DNA of 64,000 bases from Micropterix aruncella (Eukaryota; Arthropoda; Insecta; Lepidoptera; Micropterigidae): assembly GCA_944548615.1 (NCBI GenBank), contig OX155980.1, positions 4,792,969 through 4,856,968 on the forward strand, given 5' to 3'. Below are positions 58,952 to 64,000 of this stretch, piece after piece (within the stretch, counting starts at the first letter, position 1; each line of letters opens with the position of its first letter). The translations under genes and the position numbers were made by a program. The notes under the pieces were generated by a model. The model was not told where the DNA came from, made no database searches, and saw nothing but the letters and a program-made list of their open reading frames with translations.

Positions 58952-59169
58952 ACTGTTAGTCAGAGTACACAATCGATTGGCTTATGCCGCACGGTGCGCA
59001 GACCGTCCAGGAGCGCCAGAAGTTTGATTCCTAGCCCTAAGGCCATATTCCTGCCCGGGCTCGAAATTCATGCGTGGAGGCCGCAGGATGGTTGTTGACC
59101 CGTGAGTGTGACCAACCCTGAACAAAATTGGTCTTCGTGGCCAAATCAGCAAGGGCCCATTAGCTCCCA

Positions 59170-60359
59170 CATAATATAAACAGATCGATCTGTGGGGTAT
59201 TAATCGAATCTATTACATTATATAGTTCGAGTATGAGACTAATTCTACCCAAAAGTAATACAAAATAAAATTGCTCGAGGAACTACAGCCATCTGTCCAA
59301 ACACTGGTACTATTTCCGATACAAAAACCACGCTACGACAACTTGCTTACATAATCATTCACAAAGCGACCGGTAGAGCACGCAATAAAGATATGTTATT
59401 CATTTCAAACATAATTTTAAAAAAATATTTATTAAAGTTAAATGGCAGGAAAAAATATTTAATTAATTTATAATTACTAAAGTATTACTAAATATACAGC
59501 GAAATATAAGTAAAAGTCAACATAGTAATAGGAACATTGCCATCTGGCGGTCGTTTCATCAATGATTTGGTAACGCCTGAGCATACGTATCTCATCTCAT
59601 TTCATATGCAGTTGCAGTTGCCGGCTCGTCCAATAGAGGGCGACTAATTTATTGAAAAAATGTAAAAAAAAACGAATAGGATCTTGCATTCTTTTTATTA
59701 CACCATCACTAAATATGAAAAACCAATGTAATATAGAAGTGTTCGATTTGTAATCATTATTACCGATAGTATATAGTAAAAATGCAGAAATATGAAAGAG
59801 TTTTCACAAAACGTCCAGTCAGTCGCTGTGATATCTTGAATTTTATATAACCTACGTCAAATATCATTTTATTTATTTTATTTATTCATTGTAGTAATGC
59901 AAGTACCTACCTATGTTATGTGTGTAATCTTTTTAACGTTGAGTCAAGTCACGAGGGAGAGCGTAATCAGGGTTTTCATCTAGTAGTCCAGTCAAGTTTT
60001 CTGAAAAACGATCTTTAAGTAGCAAACCGTGTAACTTTTGGGCAACAGGTATTTTTCATGCTGAATCCGCAAGTGCCGGTTGCCCAAGCGAAATCCTTAC
60101 CGGAAGGAGATGTCCAAGACAGCGGTCAATATGGCGTCGAAACCCGAAATCGGCGCTGTAGAGCTCCCCCCCCCCCCCCCCCCTTGACATAGGGACGCGT
60201 CCAAAATGACTAGATGTATATTCATGAGCATAGGGAATTTAAAAATACAACACAAAAAGCATTGGTCCGGTTTTTAAAGATGGCGGTCAATATGGCGCCA
60301 GTAAAATCGAGTGTGACGTGCCTCGATATGTTTTTAAACATGAGAATTAAAAAAAACTC
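59170..60359. other. Unassigned DNA with a C-run
   Basis: 19 C at 60166-60184. Around it, GACAGCGGTCAATATGGCG (60118) and GATGGCGGTCAATATGGCGC (60281) are a 160-bp-spaced near duplication, a motif type seen again inverted near 62370 (GGCGCCATATAGCCGGCC). Nothing coding. Confidence 0.4.
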
Positions 60360-60609
60360 TTAACCTCTAGAGCCCCAATCGGCCGATATCGGCCACAACA
60401 CGATTCAGCGTGACGGCCCCGTTTTAATTTTATTTTAATTTAATTTGTTTTATTATGTTAAAATGTTTTATTTTATTAATGGCTACAGTGGTTTGGCAGT
60501 AATTAATGTTTTGGTGAGACAGTGTCATAATTCATTTTTTTTTACTAATTTTTACTATTTTTTTTTGGGACATCAACTTGTTAAGGGGACCCGAGGCCTG
60601 AAGGGTTAA
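60360..60609. mobile_element. TTAA-flanked MITE, piggyBac type (candidate)
   Basis: TTAA then CCTCTAGAGCCCC at the left; GGCCTGAAGGG then TTAA at the right. The inverted repeat is short and imperfect. Internal palindrome GGCCGATATCGGCC at 60380-60393. Non-coding, 250 bp. Confidence 0.42.
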
Positions 60610-60776
60610 ACAACGTTAAGCTAAATTTTAATTCAAATCTTTCCGAAAATGGAACAAACAAGCGCCTTGTTCGGCAACAAAAGCTTACAGAAACTAAAGA
60701 AGGTTACTGTGTGTCTCCAGAATAAAGATAGATTCCTTTGTATTGTATTGTATTCCAGGAAGTAATGAGTTTTATT

Positions 60777-60810
60777 CAAGGGACGTTTGCTTTCCTACAA
60801 ACGTCCCTTG
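60777..60810. repeat. Perfect 13-bp hairpin
   Basis: CAAGGGACGTTTG and CAAACGTCCCTTG with an 8-nt loop CTTTCCTA. Confidence 0.8.
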
Positions 60811-60938
60811 CATGCAGTTGCAGTTGTTTGAGTTACAAAACCCTTTACAGTGGCAAACAACAACTTCCTGGCACGTCTTAGGAATAGGATGTATCGTTAT
60901 GATAAGTGAAATAATTTGCTCTTCATCAGTCGCAATTT

Positions 60939-61790
60939 TCAAGGAGCGAAACCCTTGGATATTTTCCTCGCAGTTACAGCTTTTATAGATTGTGACGATC
61001 GATCAAACACTATGCTAACTTCCTGGTAATTAAATTCATGACTCAATACTCTTTTAGTTAAGCAGTCAGCGTAAGCATCGAATGTCTCAGCTACAAGCGG
61101 GCGGACCAAAGGCAATACAAACGCCCTCACAGCAATTATGAGAATTGAGACAGAATTTTGGGTTTACAAGTAGATGTTTTGGGCATGATATTACCTTTAC
61201 AATTTCCTTCACCAGTGAAGCCTTTTTTGCTGTTCGTAGCTCTCCGTCCACCGAAGCTAACGATATGCTAGCCTCGCTGAGCTCATGCTTCAGTTTTTTA
61301 TAGATCAATATTCCTTCCTCCGACGATGAAGAAGGAATATTGAATATCGCCGCATATGAATGCGGCGATCAAAACCCGCAAAAAGTCTCCGTCAGTCTGG
61401 AAAACTTGTTTTTTATTAGATCTTTGAGAAGTATTCTCCTTGTAAAGATCACCTAAAGTGAGTGCCTTGTTTTTATGTAATGTTGCATGGTAGCTAACTG
61501 TAAATGAGTCACTTTTTTGGTTTCTTACAAGCCTTTGACGCATAAAGTCTTGAGCTAATTCTACAACACGTTGTTTTGCAGACAGAAGAGCGACAGAAAT
61601 CTTAAACGTGGCTATATCTTTAGAGGATACATTGCCCACTACTGTGCAAAGTCCATTCACAGCGCCAAAGTTCTATGTTTCCATCACCTGTAAAATTGTC
61701 ACAGACACGTATTTCTTCTATAGGACGAGTTGCACTTGATGCCTTTGTCAACGAAGTGTACGTTTGCTCTAATTCTCCAATAATGAGACA
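60939..61790 (-). pseudogene. Decayed coding region of an unrecognised repetitive family
   Basis: Three consecutive minus-strand frames read as one protein with frameshifts. About 61790-61660 gives IIGELEQTYTSLTKASSATR. 61660-61298 gives MNGLCTVVGNVSSKDIATFK, HATLHKNKALTLGDLY and RVLIAAFICGDIQY. 61308-61087 gives SLVKEIVKVISCPKHLLVNP. 61130-60939 gives VAETFDAYADCLTKRVLSHE and EVSIVFDRSSQSIKAV. The VFDR-x5-SIK block recalls large uncharacterised proteins repeated in arthropod genomes, but I cannot name the family or its function. Confidence 0.45.
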
Positions 61791-61879
61791 ATGCCCAGCG
61801 ATGAAGTATTCTGACGTACTGCCTTATGCCAGAATGCCATCCGAAGCAGTTGTACAGGTGACAATAGCCCATTCCTGAG

Positions 61880-62489
61880 CATGATCGTGATCTACCTGAG
61901 AAAACTTCTTCTAGTCCTTAGCACAGCGAAGTCACCAGAGTGATATACCCAACCTATACTTCGGGTGGCAACTGATTCATGTCTGCAACATAGACAGAGA
62001 GGGAATTCAAGTAGTTCCATGACCATACAAAACTATGCATGTCTAAAGAAGCATGCCTGAAAGAGCGTCGAGCACTTCCAGCCACAGGTCGAAGTGCTAC
62101 CGACCTTTTATCACAAAAGTTTGAAGTGATGAAAAATAGTAATGAGGATTAGTTCCGAAATACATGAGAATCTTCTAATATAATTAATGCAAATGAAATA
62201 ATGCAAATGCAAATTTATTTTTAAACCTAAAACCCTAATTTTTTTTAAATATAGAAATAAAAAACGTAATCAATGTTAATTACAGTGTATTCCTCACGAT
62301 TAAAAACCTATTCCTAATCGTTTTGAATGTATCCTTATGTAAAATGGGGGTTTACATCCCCGATTCGGGTTTCGGCGCCATATAGCCGGCCATTTTAGAT
62401 ATCCCTATCTATTAAAGCATATTGTCATTATTTTCTAAATCCAATAGTACCTAATATAATTTAGTTTATTTTTTTGTTGGTAAGCTAAT
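61880..62489. other. Unassigned DNA
   Basis: AT-rich after 62160. No gene recognised. Confidence 0.35.
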
Positions 62490-62645
62490 TAGACATAATT
62501 AATGTAGCGTTGTATGTTTCCCGAAGATCAAATAAATAAATAAATATCAATCATGGGATACGCCACTTGAAGAAGAAGAATTTTACCTGACGATGCGAAG
62601 GTCCAAGAGAGCGTTTTCTGGCGCGCACTGGAAATCAGCTTGAAA
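62490..62645 (+). repeat. Direct repeat left of family A copy 8
   Basis: CATAATTAATGTAGC-TTGTATGTTTCCCGAAG, GATCAAATAAATAAATAAAT, GATGCGAAGGTCCAAG and AATCAGCTTGAAACA recur in order at 63393-63570, with insertions. Confidence 0.65.
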
Positions 62646-62649
62646 CATT

Positions 62650-63278
62650 TGTGGTTGTCGACTACAACGGGCGAACCCGTCACCCGAGGAAGTTTTAACG
62701 TTAATCATCGTATCATCTACCGGGAGGTAAGCTTAGAAGACTTTGAGGACGATACAAATCTACCGTCCAGCAAAAACCACGAACCCGCCAGATGCCAACG
62801 CCTTACGACGAGGCACTACGAAGGTAAACCAGTGGGGCCACCTTGCCCCTTGACTATATACATGTTTTCGGCCAAATTTCTCCGGCCTCTCGACTGGTTA
62901 TGGGTTCGACTCGAGGTCGCTTGCGCGGTCCTCTCCCTTGGGTAGCGCTGATTCGGTGTCTACCGAATCTATCAGACCACGGCATCCTTTGCCTGGCTCT
63001 TCACCCAGTATCGGGTAGCCGATTGGTAGTTTTAAGAGCAGTTGCCGTAAGGTTAACAACTACCCTCTCTCTATAAGAAACAAAGCCGTGTCCAGACTCA
63101 ACCGGCTATCAGTCGGAATGCACAGTCAATTGGCTGACTGAAAACTGGCTGATTGAAAACTGGCCCGCAGGCCAGTTTTCAGCCAGAGTCCAGAGATGGG
63201 TGTTGGCCCGTGAGTTTGGTCGACCCTAACACACACGGGTCTTAGTAGCCTAACTGCAACAAGGACCATTAGCTCCCT
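62650..63278 (+). mobile_element. Family A retroposon copy 8 (divergent)
   Basis: Starts GTTGTCGACTACAACGGGCG (62653) and ends GGACCATTAGCTCCCT. It follows the family order throughout (GGTCGCTTGCGCGGTCCTCT, CGGCATCCTTTGCC, TTCACCCAGTATCGGGTAGC) with more differences than copies 1-5 and 7. Lies between the two direct repeats. Confidence 0.65.
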
Positions 63279-63392
63279 AAATAATTTAATTCGATTAAAT
63301 TTTGATAATTGTCGCATAAGAAAATAATGTAAGACTACATACAGTAGGTAGGAGACGCTTAATCGGCCAGCGAAACATTGTAGTAATATAAT

Positions 63393-63570
63393 TATACATC
63401 ATTAATGTAGCTCTGTATGTTTCCCGAAGATCAAATAAATAAATAAATAAATGAGAATCATGGGAGGGACGAATTTTGCCTGACGCTGCAAAGGCATCGA
63501 CATAAATATATCGATGTGCGAAGGTCCGAGGGAGCGTTTCCTGGTGCAAACTATAAATCAGCTTGAAGCA
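63393..63570 (+). repeat. Direct repeat right of family A copy 8
   Basis: Second member of the pair with 62490-62645; it has an extra (CATCGACATAAATATATCGATG) palindromic insertion at about 63494-63515. Confidence 0.65.
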
Positions 63571-64000
63571 GTAGGTATCGTTGGGTTCCGAGCATTAATT
63601 ATCTCGTTTAGGAATTATAATATAAGCAGGCCGTAGGACTTGGGATATAGGCGGCCGTCCGGGGTGGCGATGACGCTTGACGAAGGACTTAATTTATTTT
63701 ATTAGTCTGTCGGTCGTGCCACTTGAGACGTTTTGTTGATTTTAATGGCCACATCCGGCGCTGACACTGGCGACAGGCTGTCTGGCGAATCGCCTCCGTA
63801 TCCTGGGAAGTCGCGTATTAGAAAGACAGGGTTCTTCAACAGTTTTAATTCCGTCCGAAACCATGCTTCTAAGTCATACTGAAGAACAAGAGCAAGAGAT
63901 AATTGCGGTTATTTCCTTCATTAAACTTATTAAAAGCAAGCGTTTCGTAATATTTATAAATCGTGATCACGCGTAAGCAAGTTCATAAGCAAGAATCAAC
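63571..64000 (+). other. End of window; short open frame of unknown status
   Basis: ATG at 63745 opens 45 codons (MATSGADTGDRLSGESPPYP, then GKSRIRKTGFFNSFNSVRNH) to TGA at 63880. Local GC is higher than around it. It could be an exon or the start of a LINE ORF1; no evidence decides. Confidence 0.25.

Larger units (their letters stand above)
57740..59169 (+). mobile_element. Family A retroposon copy 7, split by an R1-like LINE
   Basis: Forward copy: start AGAGTTGTCAACTACAACGG, interrupted at 58192, resumes at 58952 and ends GGGCCCATTAGCTCCC. Outer flanks CATAGTATATAC and CATAATATAAAC are similar, a decayed target duplication. Confidence 0.75.

Overview
This window is transposon-rich, AT-rich eukaryotic DNA, most likely from a moth or butterfly. 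The main pointer is a set of Helitron copies with the ends known from lepidopteran genomes (5' TCTATACTAATATTATAAAG, 3' hairpin then CTAG, inserted between A and T). Other support is the mix of R1/I-, RTE- and CR1/Jockey-like LINEs, piggyBac, mariner, many hAT elements, a tRNA-derived SINE and long (TA)n arrays. I see no bacterial-type operon, no CRISPR array, no rRNA and no complete host gene. The only candidate host coding sequence is a short terminal exon at 29881-30020.

Layout. 1-6 kb: a 5'-truncated LINE RNase H tail, then an apparently intact Penelope-like element (1014-5012) with 507-bp direct terminal repeats and one 976-codon reverse transcriptase/GIY-YIG ORF, followed by (TA)n arrays. 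6.6-9.5 kb: an old repeat split by a MITE-like element and two Helitrons. 9.9-11.1 kb: a fold-back copy of a ~630-bp non-coding retroposon, called family A here. 11.5-13.9 kb: a complete piggyBac with TTAA ends, its transposase broken by one frameshift, inserted into a dead LINE. 15-20 kb: hAT-like and LINE fragments and two Helitrons. 21-24 kb: a split old repeat, a 53-bp minisatellite, a 120-bp tandem repeat and a family A copy with clear target-site duplications. 25.9-29.7 kb: a Helitron, an RTE remnant and another family A copy. 32.3-33.8 kb: a mariner remnant split by other DNA, including a SINE with a clear tRNA head. 34.8-37 kb: a long (TA)n and a LINE with a 506-codon open reverse transcriptase.

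37.3-44.3 kb is a nest of hAT elements, RTE remnants and family A copies. 46.6 kb has a perfect 23-bp hairpin. 47.2-52.5 kb holds a Helitron fold-back and four LINE/hAT remnants. 53.4-55.6 kb has palindromes and an inverted pair of the 7-kb MITE-like family. 56.8-59.2 kb has a hAT MITE with a perfect 8-bp duplication and a family A copy interrupted by an R1-like LINE end with a 15-bp duplication. 60-64 kb has a TTAA-flanked MITE, a decayed coding region of unknown family and a last family A copy between direct repeats.

The elements do not work together as a system. The value of the window is a readable insertion chronology, based on target-site duplications, plus several structured or unclassified elements: the Penelope terminal repeats, family A, the three fold-backs and the 46.6-kb hairpin. 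All similarity statements are by eye; nothing was aligned or searched by program.
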